Origin: Haloarcula japonica DSM 6131
GTDB lineage: Archaea > Halobacteriota > Halobacteria > Halobacteriales > Haloarculaceae
Direction of reading: 5' to 3'
DNA length: 64,000 nucleotides
Assembly: GCF_000336635.1 (NCBI RefSeq)
Contig: NZ_AOLY01000002.1
Coordinates: 237-64,236, forward strand
The position numbers and the translations under genes are program-made. Within the stretch, counting starts at the first letter, position 1. Every line of letters begins with the position of its first letter. Shown here piece by piece: positions 27,050 to 35,217 of the stretch. Below the pieces are notes generated by a model. The model made no database searches. It saw only the letters and a program-made list of their open reading frames with translations, and had not been told where the DNA came from.

Positions 27050-27865
27050 ATGACCACTGTTACCCTGGGTCCCGAAGGGACCTACTCCCACCGCGCCGCA
27101 CAGGCAGTCACCGACGACGCAATCTCCTTCTCCGAGTCGGTGACCGCTATCGTCGAGGCCGTCGCTGACGGCGAGGCCGAACGTGGCGTCGTCCCCGTCG
27201 AAAACAGCATCGAAGGCTCCGTCACGGAATCGCTCGACGCCTTCGCGGAATACGACGTTGCCGTCGTCGAAGAGATCATCACGCCGATCCGCCACGCTCT
27301 GCTCGCACAGAACGAGTCGTTCTCGCTGGTCGCCAGCCACGCCCAAGCGCTGGCTCAGTGTCGCGGCTGGCTCGACGAGCACTACCCTGGCGTCAATGTC
27401 GAGGCCGTCGCGTCGACGGCCCGCGGCGTCGAGCGTGCCCGCGGCGACGCGGACATCGCCGCCATCGGCCACCCTGAGAACGCGACCAACGGGACCGAGC
27501 TAAAAGTGCTTGCCGAGGACATTCAGGACCGGTCCTCGAACGCCACCCGCTTCGTCGTCGTGGCTCCGACGAGCGAGCGCAGCGAGGCCGGCGGCAAGAG
27601 TTCCTTCATCGTCTACCCCGACGTTGACTACCCCGGTCTGTTGCTCGAACTGCTGGAACCGTTCGCCGACCGCGACATCAACCTCACCCGCGTCGAGTCC
27701 CGGCCCAGCGGCGAGCGGCTTGGCGACTACGTCTTCCACATCGATATCTCGGCCGGGCTCTACGAGCAGCGAACGCAGGACGCGCTGGCCGACATCGAGG
27801 ATATCGCCGAGAAGGGGTGGGTCCGCCGACTGGGATCGTACGACTCGCGGACCGTCGTCAACTGA
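27050..27865 (+). CDS. pheA: Prephenate dehydratase
   Basis: 271 aa. It converts prephenate to phenylpyruvate in phenylalanine synthesis. The N-terminal catalytic part begins TTVTLGPEGTYSHRAAQA and has VPVENSIEGSVTESLDAF (substrate-binding Asn-Ser). The C-terminal ACT domain contains NLTRVESRPSGERLGDYVF, the ESRP motif that binds phenylalanine for feedback inhibition. No chorismate mutase domain is attached. ATG at 27050 is the conserved start; the frame is open to 26930 but that portion overlaps the promoter. Confidence 0.94.
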   Translation: MTTVTLGPEGTYSHRAAQAVTDDAISFSESVTAIVEAVADGEAERGVVPVENSIEGSVTESLDAFAEYDVAVVEEIITPIRHALLAQNESFSLVASHAQALAQCRGWLDEHYPGVNVEAVASTARGVERARGDADIAAIGHPENATNGTELKVLAEDIQDRSSNATRFVVVAPTSERSEAGGKSSFIVYPDVDYPGLLLELLEPFADRDINLTRVESRPSGERLGDYVFHIDISAGLYEQRTQDALADIEDIAEKGWVRRLGSYDSRTVVN

Positions 27866-27926
27866 GTCGTCGGGCACCGCCGGTCTCGCTTCAAGTGTTA
27901 AGTCCCGGGCCCGTGTACCCCCGTGT

Positions 27927-28334
27927 ATGTCTGACCGCGATCCGTTCAGCGAGATCGAGCGCGCGTTCGATATGCTGGGAGAGCAGTTCGGCGTCGACAT
28001 GGGCGCTGTCCCAGTCGATATCGTCGACGAGGGCGACGCCTTCGTCGTCCACGCGGACCTGCCCGGCTACGACAGCGCGGACATCGACGTCCAACTCGTC
28101 GAGGACCGGAAGCTCACCATCAGCGCCGCGTCGAGTCAAGAGCGGGAAGCCACCGACGGCCAGTACGTCCAGCGCGAGCGCCGCCAGCAGTCGCTGAGCC
28201 GGTCGGTCCGCCTTCCCGAAGCCGTCGACGAAGCCGAGACCACCGCGAGCTACGACAACGGCGTCCTCACGGTTCGGCTGGCGAAGGTCGTCCACAGCGA
28301 GGACGACGACGGCACGGACATCCCGGTAAACTGA
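27927..28334 (+). CDS. Hsp20/alpha-crystallin family small chaperone
   Basis: 135 aa. The alpha-crystallin domain spans about 28-120: VDEGDAFVVHADLPGYDSAD, then DRKLTISAASSQ, ERRQQSLSRSVRLPEAVDEA and the closing ASYDNGVLTVRLAK with the GVLTV beta-strand signature. Small heat-shock proteins hold unfolding proteins in an ATP-independent way. The gene ends 2 nt before the peroxiredoxin gene, so the two stress genes are probably co-transcribed. ATG at 27927. Confidence 0.92.
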   Translation: MSDRDPFSEIERAFDMLGEQFGVDMGAVPVDIVDEGDAFVVHADLPGYDSADIDVQLVEDRKLTISAASSQEREATDGQYVQRERRQQSLSRSVRLPEAVDEAETTASYDNGVLTVRLAKVVHSEDDDGTDIPVN

Positions 28335-28336
28335 CG

Positions 28337-28789
28337 ATGGTGCTCGAACCCGGCACGGACGTGCCGACGATCAGAGCGACGAACCAGCGCGGGGACGCGG
28401 TCCAGCCCGCCTTCGAGCAGCCGACGGTGCTGTATTTCTATCCGGCTGACGACACCCCAGGCTGTACGACAGAGGCGGAACAGTTCGAGGAGTACGCACA
28501 GCAGTTTGCGGACGCCGGCGTCTCGGTGTACGGCGTCTCGACGGACGGCGTGGCGAGCCACCGCGACTTCGCCGAGGCGAACGGTATCAGCTTCGACCTG
28601 CTGGCCGACCCCGAGGGGCGGCTGTCCGAAGCGTTCGACGTGCCGCTCGTCGACGGGCGGAGCCAGCGGACGACGTACGTCATCGCACGGGAACGCGTCG
28701 TCGCCGTCTACGAACGGGTCGCCCCCGATGGCCACGCGACGAACGTCTTCGAAGACCTCGTCGACACTGGGATCATCGCGGCCGAGTAG
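28337..28789 (+). CDS. bcp: Peroxiredoxin, Bcp/PrxQ type
   Basis: 150 aa thiol peroxidase that reduces hydrogen and organic peroxides. The peroxidatic cysteine is in PADDTPGCTTEAEQFEEY (Cys near 42), with the supporting Pro and Thr upstream; the Arg site is in SQRTTYVIARERVV. No other cysteine is present, so it is a 1-Cys form or uses an external resolving thiol. It follows hsp20 after 2 nt, pointing to joint stress expression. Confidence 0.93.
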   Translation: MVLEPGTDVPTIRATNQRGDAVQPAFEQPTVLYFYPADDTPGCTTEAEQFEEYAQQFADAGVSVYGVSTDGVASHRDFAEANGISFDLLADPEGRLSEAFDVPLVDGRSQRTTYVIARERVVAVYERVAPDGHATNVFEDLVDTGIIAAE

Positions 28790-28803
28790 TCCGGGACGGC
28801 CGC

Positions 28804-30180
28804 CTACGGGGACCCGAGCAGCGTCGCACCGCCGAACAGGAGCGCGACGAGCAACGCGGCCAACAGCGCACCGAACTCATCGTCGACCGGCGGGACGCCC
28901 CCGTCATCGTCCGACGAGTCCGTCGCCGTCGCGTCCGAAGACATGCCAGCCGAGTTCGCGGTCTCGGAGTCAGAATCCGTCGGGGCTGTCGGCGATGCCG
29001 TCTCCGATGCGGTCGCCGTCTCGGTGTCAGTCGACGCGGAGGTCGTCTCCCCGTCCGTATCGCCACCGCCGGCGCTCGAATCGGTCCCGGTTGCAGTCGG
29101 CGTCGGCGTTGCTGTCTCGGTCGCTGAGGCAGTTTCGGTGGGCGTCGGCGTTGCTGTCTCGGTCGCTGTGGCAGTTTCGGTAGACGTTGCCGTCGCAGTC
29201 GGTGTCGGCGTTGCCGTCTCGGTTGCCGTAGCAGTTTCAGTGGACGTTGGCGTTGCCGTCTCGGTTGCAGTCGGCGTCGACCCGGCGTCAGGGTCGTAGG
29301 TCACCGTCAGCGTGTCCGAACCGATGACGTTGTCGTCAGTGTTGCGGTAAGGCCCGTCGACTTCGCCGCCGGAGGCCGCGTAGTCGAAGTCACGGTCGGC
29401 GTTGCTGTCGGTGTAGGACTGCGCGACGAGGTCCCGTGTCGAGTCCAGCGGCGCGTTGAGCGGCACCTCGACATCTTGGTGCGTCCCTGGACCGAGGTAC
29501 GCCGACGCCCCTCTGATTTCACCGGGCGACGCGCCGGACGCGTTCTGGATGGCGACGAAGCCGCCTTCGGAGAGCGTCACCTCGTCGATGACGACCGTCT
29601 CGCCGGCGCTGGTCTGGTCGGCAGCGGTGACCGTGGCGTCGTGCTGTTCGTAGGTGGCGCTGCCGGTACGGCTGACGGCCGCCCCCTGCGTGTTGACAGC
29701 CAGTTCGACGTCGGCGGTCCCGGCGTTCTGTGGGTTCTGGACCGGTCGGATGACGGCGACGACCTGGTCGCCCTGCCGCAGTTCGCGGTCGCCGGCCAGG
29801 ATAATCTGGACCGCCGCGCCGTCAGCACCGCCGCTAACTTCGCTGATTTCGGCGGCGCGAACGTCGACCTGCGAGCCGGGGTCGTCGTTGCCGCGGTCGA
29901 TACCGACCCGCTCGATGGTACTGGCCCCGACGTTCGACACGTCGGCGGCCGGCGCATCGACGCTGTAATCGATGCGGATGTCCTCGAACGCGGTGCCGGC
30001 GACAGCGCTGTCACCGACGGCGAACGTCACCGCGTGGATCGACTCCGCCTCGTTCGGGCCGGACGGGGTCGGGTCGACCGTCGCGGCCTGTTGTTGTGCG
30101 GCGACGCCGCTGAGCGCCACCGTAGTGGTAAGTAAGACGAGTAAAACGATACCAATTCGGCGAGTACTGAGCACGTCCAC
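28804..30180 (-). CDS. Surface protein with DUF7282-like domain, Thr-rich stalk and C-terminal anchor
   Basis: 458 aa exported protein. A Sec signal peptide (IGIVLLVLLTTTVALSGVAA, about 9-28) is followed by a globular region with a BGTF-like first half and a second half EGGFVAIQNASGASPGEIRG (about 210-229) and ASGGEVDGPYRN, the pattern of haloarchaeal DUF7282. Next comes a Thr/Ala/Pro/Glu-rich stalk of about 110 residues made of TETATPT and TATET units, an acidic linker, and a final hydrophobic helix (FGALLAALLVALLFGGATLL). The stalk is likely heavily O-glycosylated. It probably sits at the S-layer. It lies 41 nt after leuS on the same strand. Confidence 0.82.
   Translation of the reverse strand: MDVLSTRRIGIVLLVLLTTTVALSGVAAQQQAATVDPTPSGPNEAESIHAVTFAVGDSAVAGTAFEDIRIDYSVDAPAADVSNVGASTIERVGIDRGNDDPGSQVDVRAAEISEVSGGADGAAVQIILAGDRELRQGDQVVAVIRPVQNPQNAGTADVELAVNTQGAAVSRTGSATYEQHDATVTAADQTSAGETVVIDEVTLSEGGFVAIQNASGASPGEIRGASAYLGPGTHQDVEVPLNAPLDSTRDLVAQSYTDSNADRDFDYAASGGEVDGPYRNTDDNVIGSDTLTVTYDPDAGSTPTATETATPTSTETATATETATPTPTATATSTETATATETATPTPTETASATETATPTPTATGTDSSAGGGDTDGETTSASTDTETATASETASPTAPTDSDSETANSAGMSSDATATDSSDDDGGVPPVDDEFGALLAALLVALLFGGATLLGSP
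29085..29283 (-). repeat. Degenerate tandem repeat encoding the Thr-rich stalk
   Basis: About 200 nt of repeated GTCTCGGT and GTCGGCGTTGC units (plus-strand reading), with a period near 60 nt in the central part. It encodes TETATPT/TATET repeats of the surface protein. Such repeats can change copy number between strains. Confidence 0.75.
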
Positions 30181-30221
30181 GGCCAGTGGGTCGAGCCTAA
30201 TGGGTCTGGTGACCGATGCCG

Positions 30222-32909
30222 TTACTCGGCGATGTCGATAGCTGGCCGGCCGGGACCGGCCTTGCCGACGAGGTCGGGGTCCGCTTCCTCGGGCCCCTGA
30301 ACAACCACGTCAGCGCCGAACTCGCGTTCGACGAGCCACGCGGCCCGTTCGAGCGCCGCCTGTTCGCGCTCGGGTGGCAGTTGTTCGTCCAGCGACTGTG
30401 CGCGGCCGGCCAGTTCCTTGGCGAAGTCCGCGGCTGCCTCGCCCTGCTCGCGTAGTTCTTCGTCCTGCATGACGGTCCCGACGACGTTGCCGTCGGCGTT
30501 CCGGGCGAGGTTGAGAACGCGGTGCTTCCACTCCGGCGCGACCGCGAGCGTGATGGTCTGTGGGTCCTCGATACCGACTGTGTCGACAATGTCTCGGATG
30601 TCCTCGCGGGTGTTCTCGACCAGTTGACGCTCCATCCCGTAGTCGGCGGGTGCCTCGGCGGCCGGCCACTCGGCCTCCGCGATGAGGTCGTCGTGGCCCA
30701 GTTCGGCCCACATCTCCTCGGCGGCGTGAGGGGCAACCGGGGCGAGCAGTTTCGCCGCCGTCGCCAGCCCGCGCTCGAAGGTGTCGGCGTCAGGGGTGGT
30801 TGCCTCCTGGTACCGGCGCAGCAGCGACACCAGTTCCCGAACGGCCTGGAGCGCGTGGTTGAACCGGAGTTCCTCGAACTCCGCCGTCGCGTTCGCGGCG
30901 GTGGCGTCGATTTCACGGGCGACGTAGTCCGCGATGTCAGCCCCGTTCCCCGTGTCAGCGGCGGTCCCCGCCTCGCCCTCTGCGTACGCCGAAACCAGCG
31001 TGTACACGTTCTGGAGGAAGCTGTGGGCGGACTGGACGCCCTCGGGACTCCAGGCGAACTCCTTCTCGGGCTGGGCGGCCTCCATGATGAACAGCCGGGC
31101 CGTGTCCGCGCCGTACTCCTCGATGATGCGCTGGGGCGAGACGCCGTTGCCCAGGCTCTTGGACATCTTGTTGCCGTCCTCACCCAGCACCATCCCCTGG
31201 TTCGTGAGGTTGGTGAAGGGTTCGCGGACGCCGTCGACCATGTCGAGGTCGTCCAGCACCTTCGTGAAGAAGCGGGCGTACAGCAGGTGCATCACGGCGT
31301 GTTCGATGCCGCCGACGTACTGGTCGACCGGCATCCAGTCGCTGGCCCGTTCGGCGTCGAAGGGGGCCTCCTCCATTTCTGGCGAGGTGTACCGCAGGAA
31401 GTACCACGAGGAGTCGACGAAGGTGTCCATCGTATCCGTCTCCCGCACCGCGTCGGCCCCGCAGTCGGGACAGTCGACGTGTTTCCACTCGTCGGCCGCG
31501 TCGAGTGGGTTGCCTGTGGTGTGGACGAACTCCGGCAGTTCGACGGGGAGGTCCTCGTCGGGGACCTCGACGTAGCCACAGTCGTCGCAGTGGATCATCG
31601 GAATCGGCGTGCCCCAGTACCGCTGGCGAGAGATACCCCAGTCCCGGAGGTTGTACTCCGTCCTGTGTTCGCCGTCGAACGCCTCGACGAAGCGGTCGCG
31701 GGCCTCGGCGCTCTCCAGCCCGTCGAACTCGCCGCTGTTGACCAGCACACCGTCTTCAGGGTAGGCCGCTTCCTGCACATCGATGGCCTCGGGGTCAGCG
31801 TCCGCGTCGTCGGTCGGTTCGACGACCTGGACGATGTCGATGTCGTGGGCCTCCGCAAACTCGTGGTCGCGCTCGTCGTGGGCCGGCACAGCATACAGCG
31901 CGCCCGTCCCCACGTCGGTCAGCACGTAGTCGGCGACGTAGACGGGGATCTCCTCACCGGTGGCGGGATTGATCGCGTACTCGCCGGTGAACACGCCGGA
32001 GGTCACGTCCAGGTCGTCCTCGTCGGCCTGTTCGGCCATCTCGATGTACTCCGAAACCTCGTCGTTCTGTTGGGCGATTTCCTGTGCGACGGGATGGCCG
32101 GGGGCCAGCGAAAAGAACGTCGCCCCGTGGATGGTGTCCAGACGGGTCGTGAAGATGTCGACCTCACCGTAGTCGCCGACCTCGAAGGCGACGCTCGCGC
32201 CCTCCTGCTTGCCGATCCAGTTGCGCTGCATCTCCCGGACATTGTTCGGCCAGCCGTCCAGGTCGTCCAGCGACTCCAGCAGTTCCTCGGCGTAGTCGGT
32301 GATGGTGAAAAACCACTGGTCCATCTCGCGGGCCTCGATAGGGGTGTCACACCGCCAGCAGAGTTCGTCTTCGCCCTCGACCTGCTCATCGGCGAGGACG
32401 GTCTCACAGGAGGGACACCAGTTCAGTTCGGCGGCCTGGCGCTCGACCAGTCCTTCCTCGCGGAGCTGCTTGAACAGCCACTGGTTCCACTGGTAGTACT
32501 CGGGCTCACAGGTCGCCAGCTCGCGGTCCCAGTCGTAGCCAAAGCCCATCTCCGTGAGCTGGTCGCGCATCGAGTCGATGCACTGCATCGTCCAGTCCCG
32601 CGGGTTGGTGTCCCGTTCCTCGGCGGCGTTCTCTGCGGGGAGGCCAAAGGAGTCCCAGCCCATCGGGTGGAGGACGCTCTCGCCGCGCATCCGCTCGAAG
32701 CGGGCGTAGGCGTCGGTGATGGTGTAGTTCCGGACGTGGCCCATGTGGAGGCTTCCGGAGGTGTAGGGGAACATCGCCAGGACGTACTCCGGGTCGGTCT
32801 CGTCGTCGTCGATCCGGAACACGTCGGCCTCGTCCCACGTGCGCTGCCACCGGGGTTCGATCTCCGTGTGGTCGAACCCCCGCTCGCGTTCCTCACCGGT
32901 CGTAGTCAT
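30222..32909 (-). CDS. leuS: Leucyl-tRNA synthetase
   Basis: 895 aa class Ia synthetase. The HIGH signature is SGSLHMGHVRNYT (about residues 48-60) and the KMSKS signature is DGNKMSKSLGNGV (about 580-592). A zinc-binding pair CPSC..CWRC (about 150-175), a second CDDC..CPDC in the middle, and an editing (CP1) domain with TSGVFTGEYAINPATGE are present. The overall length and the single-chain layout are of the bacterial-like LeuRS found in haloarchaea. ATG at 32909 (MTTTGEERERGFDH); the reading to 33272 overlaps the histidine kinase gene and is not credible. Confidence 0.94.
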   Translation of the reverse strand: MTTTGEERERGFDHTEIEPRWQRTWDEADVFRIDDDETDPEYVLAMFPYTSGSLHMGHVRNYTITDAYARFERMRGESVLHPMGWDSFGLPAENAAEERDTNPRDWTMQCIDSMRDQLTEMGFGYDWDRELATCEPEYYQWNQWLFKQLREEGLVERQAAELNWCPSCETVLADEQVEGEDELCWRCDTPIEAREMDQWFFTITDYAEELLESLDDLDGWPNNVREMQRNWIGKQEGASVAFEVGDYGEVDIFTTRLDTIHGATFFSLAPGHPVAQEIAQQNDEVSEYIEMAEQADEDDLDVTSGVFTGEYAINPATGEEIPVYVADYVLTDVGTGALYAVPAHDERDHEFAEAHDIDIVQVVEPTDDADADPEAIDVQEAAYPEDGVLVNSGEFDGLESAEARDRFVEAFDGEHRTEYNLRDWGISRQRYWGTPIPMIHCDDCGYVEVPDEDLPVELPEFVHTTGNPLDAADEWKHVDCPDCGADAVRETDTMDTFVDSSWYFLRYTSPEMEEAPFDAERASDWMPVDQYVGGIEHAVMHLLYARFFTKVLDDLDMVDGVREPFTNLTNQGMVLGEDGNKMSKSLGNGVSPQRIIEEYGADTARLFIMEAAQPEKEFAWSPEGVQSAHSFLQNVYTLVSAYAEGEAGTAADTGNGADIADYVAREIDATAANATAEFEELRFNHALQAVRELVSLLRRYQEATTPDADTFERGLATAAKLLAPVAPHAAEEMWAELGHDDLIAEAEWPAAEAPADYGMERQLVENTREDIRDIVDTVGIEDPQTITLAVAPEWKHRVLNLARNADGNVVGTVMQDEELREQGEAAADFAKELAGRAQSLDEQLPPEREQAALERAAWLVEREFGADVVVQGPEEADPDLVGKAGPGRPAIDIAE

Positions 32910-33009
32910 GATATCGGAACATCCGGCAGCGACCGTGCTATACCTTTCCCTTCGGGAGGCTGTCGGGGCACGGCGTGGGGAGCGTCGTGACAAGTCGACC
33001 GGCGACCCG

Positions 33010-34401
33010 CTATTCCTGACAGTCCACGTTCCCGATGTCGAAGCGAGCGCCGCCCGACTCGCTCTCCGCCATGGAGAGCGTCCAGCCCTGATCCGCGGCG
33101 ACCCGTCGAGCGACGTAGAGCCCGAATCCAGTGTTCTCCGCGACTGCGGTGTGGCCCGCGTCAAACACCCGCTCCGGCGGCTCGACATCGATTCCTGGGC
33201 CGTCGTCGGCGACGAAGAAGCCGTCGTCCGTCGTGCCGACGGTGACGGTGACCGACGGTCCGGCGTGTTCAAGCGCGTTCTGGAACAGGATCTGGAGAAG
33301 CAGCCCGGTCGACTCCTGATCGGCGACGATGCGGGTGTCGCCGTCGAAGGTCAGGCTCGCCTGACTGCCGGCGAGGGTGTTCCATACCTCCCGACTGAGA
33401 CGGGAGAGCCACACGTGTTTTTGCTTCGGGACCTGTTCGATCTCGTCGTGCTGGATCGGCCCATTCGGATCGCTCGTGGAGAGCTCGACCACGGTGTCGA
33501 TGATCGTGGAAATCTGGGAGAGCGACTCCTCGATTTCGGCGGCCGTATCGTCGCAGTCATCCAGGTCTTCGAGCCGGCCGTATGCGATCTGGAGTTCGTT
33601 TCGGAGCTCGTGTGACGCCACAAGCGCGACTTTCACCATCCGTTCGTTCTGGCGACGAAACGCGTGCTCGCGGAGCCTCCGCTCGGTGATGTCCTGTGTG
33701 TGGCCGACGATACCCTGGATCTCCCCCGCAGCGTCGTACCACGGCATCTTACGAGTTCGGACATACGTCGCGTCGAGGTCGAGGAACTCCTCGACATCGA
33801 TCCGCTCTGTTTCCGCCTCGATGACGTCCATCTCATCACGCAGGGCCGCTTTCGCGTGTTCATCAGCCAGTTCCGGGACTTCGACGTCAGTGAGGCCGAG
33901 CCGGTCTGTCGGCTCATTGAACCCCCGGCCCATCAGGACGTGTCGAGCCTGCTCGTCTTTCGCGTAGAGGTGGTCCGGCAGTTCGTTGAACAACGAGAGC
34001 AACAGCGTCTCCATCGGGGACGGTGGGCGTCCGGCAACAGCCGGCGGCTCGGCGTCGAGGCTATCCCGGACGGCCGCGGCAACGGCGTCTTCGAGATGTG
34101 CCGACGGCTCGACGGCCGTCACGTCAAGGGCATCCGGGACTGCCGCCGGGTCCTCGCCAGCGACGATCACCGGCAGGTCGGGAAACAGCTTCCTGACGCC
34201 GTACGCGATATCGGTTCCGGACTGGCCATCGGCTGTTTCGGGCAGCACGAGCGCGTGGAACGCCGAATAGGTGAGCGTATCAAAGAGGTCCGTGAGGTCC
34301 GACAGGTACGTGATCGAAGCCTGCGTCCCAGCGAGGGCAGATTCGAGAGTGACAGTATCCAGCCCGTCGGTCGTGACGACTAAGACAGGTTTGCTACCCA
34401 T
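33010..34401 (-). CDS. Hybrid-like sensor histidine kinase with degenerate receiver and PAS domain
   Basis: 463 aa, no membrane segment. Residues 1-115 look like a receiver domain (VLVVTTDGLDTVTLESALAG, later VRKLFPDLPVIVAGED), but the phosphoacceptor site reads ALVLPETADG with no Asp. A PAS domain follows (about 140-255, ending GEIQGIVGHTQDITERR). The H-box is VASHELRNELQIAYG (His near 264), and the ATPase domain has ILFQNALEHAG, VADDGPGIDVEP and ENTGFGLYVARRVAADQGW. It should autophosphorylate; no cognate response regulator is adjacent. ATG at 34401. Confidence 0.88.
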   Translation of the reverse strand: MGSKPVLVVTTDGLDTVTLESALAGTQASITYLSDLTDLFDTLTYSAFHALVLPETADGQSGTDIAYGVRKLFPDLPVIVAGEDPAAVPDALDVTAVEPSAHLEDAVAAAVRDSLDAEPPAVAGRPPSPMETLLLSLFNELPDHLYAKDEQARHVLMGRGFNEPTDRLGLTDVEVPELADEHAKAALRDEMDVIEAETERIDVEEFLDLDATYVRTRKMPWYDAAGEIQGIVGHTQDITERRLREHAFRRQNERMVKVALVASHELRNELQIAYGRLEDLDDCDDTAAEIEESLSQISTIIDTVVELSTSDPNGPIQHDEIEQVPKQKHVWLSRLSREVWNTLAGSQASLTFDGDTRIVADQESTGLLLQILFQNALEHAGPSVTVTVGTTDDGFFVADDGPGIDVEPPERVFDAGHTAVAENTGFGLYVARRVAADQGWTLSMAESESGGARFDIGNVDCQE

Positions 34402-34599
34402 GGTGCGTTCCCAGTGAGCAGACCATAGCGTGTGGCGGACTGTCACTGTTTCGGGTGTCTCGACGGCCAGACGCCACGCATAACTGCCAGTTCAGTGATG
34501 TCGCTCGGAGTGTCGGACCGAGAGCGTCGCCGGGACGCCGACCGAGAGAGCGGCACCCCACACAAGATTTTTGCCGGTCTCGGCTGGTGTCGGGAGTGT

Positions 34600-34785
34600 A
34601 TGGTACACTGCCCTGACTGCCAGACCTCGCTCGAAACGGCCGACGACATCGATTTCGTCGAAGTGGACGCCACGACCGGCTTCATCAAAGCCTCCAAGCG
34701 CTTTTACACCGCCAACTGCGCAGCCTGCGGTGTGACTATCGGTAGCGGCGTCGCCGGCGCGAAGTCCAACGGAGGTGCGGCCTGA
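34600..34785 (+). CDS. Small zinc-ribbon protein, first of an overlapping pair
   Basis: 61 aa. Two CxxC pairs, CPDC near the start and CAAC near residue 44, flank a core with VEVDATTGFIKASKRFYTAN and end with IGSGVAGA. The pattern fits a single zinc ribbon, perhaps for protein or nucleic-acid contact. The next gene encodes a close paralogue and its ATG overlaps this stop (TGATG). ATG at 34600; an open frame further upstream overlaps the histidine kinase promoter and is not needed. Confidence 0.8.
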   Translation: MVHCPDCQTSLETADDIDFVEVDATTGFIKASKRFYTANCAACGVTIGSGVAGAKSNGGAA

Positions 34786-34952
34786 TGGTTCACTGTCCCG
34801 AATGTGACGCGGAGATGGCCGACCCGGACGACGTAGAATTCCTCGACATGGAATCGACGACTGGGTTCTTCACGGCCTCGAAACGGTTCTACCTCGTGGC
34901 CTGTGACAACTGCGGGGCCGCCATCGGCAGCGGCGTCGCCGGTGCCATGTAG
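34785..34952 (+). CDS. Small zinc-ribbon protein, second of an overlapping pair
   Basis: 55 aa: CPEC near the start and CDNC near residue 42, with LDMESTTGFFTASKRFYLVA between and the same IGSGVAGA ending as the gene before it. It overlaps the stop of the upstream paralogue by one base (TGATG), so it is translationally coupled. About half of the residues are shared, including TTGF and SKRFY, indicating a tandem duplication. The function is unknown. Confidence 0.8.
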   Translation: MVHCPECDAEMADPDDVEFLDMESTTGFFTASKRFYLVACDNCGAAIGSGVAGAM

Positions 34953-34965
34953 CCGCCGGGCCTAG

Positions 34966-34973
34966 GCTTATAC
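34966..34973 (+). promoter_or_regulatory. TATA box for small membrane protein at 34996
   Basis: GCTTATAC, about 25 nt before the ATG at 34996, so the transcript is likely leaderless. Confidence 0.55.
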
Positions 34974-34995
34974 ACGTTTCAGTACAAGAGAAAGT

Positions 34996-35217
34996 ATGGC
35001 GGAATCAACTGACGACGACACGAAGGACAGCGGACGACTGCCGAAGGCCCTCCGGTCGGTCACGCCGGGGTCGCGGAGCCGTCGCAATGAGGGGATGGAT
35101 GTGTTCGGCTGGGGGATACTCACCGGCCTGCTCATCCTGCTGATGCCGCTCCTGCCGTTTATCATCATCGTCTGGGGCATCTCGAAAGTGACCGAGATGC
35201 TCACGCCCTCGTCGTAA
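34996..35217 (+). CDS. Small haloarchaeal single-helix membrane protein
   Basis: 73 aa. A charged N-terminal half (SRSRRNEGMDV) precedes one long hydrophobic segment, GILTGLLILLMPLLPFIIIV (about 41-60), and a short tail. It resembles a small conserved haloarchaeal family of unknown function. The TAA stop directly abuts the stop of the convergent gene at 35218. It has its own TATA box. Confidence 0.75.
   Translation: MAESTDDDTKDSGRLPKALRSVTPGSRSRRNEGMDVFGWGILTGLLILLMPLLPFIIIVWGISKVTEMLTPSS

Noticed and set aside
29085-29283. CRISPR-like array
   Set aside because: The repeats are degenerate, coding, and without unique spacers; they encode the Thr-rich stalk of a surface protein.
32910-33272. 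121-residue N-terminal extension of leucyl-tRNA synthetase
   Set aside because: It overlaps the 3' end of the histidine kinase gene in another frame and is Ser/Arg-rich; LeuRS starts just before the HIGH region as usual.
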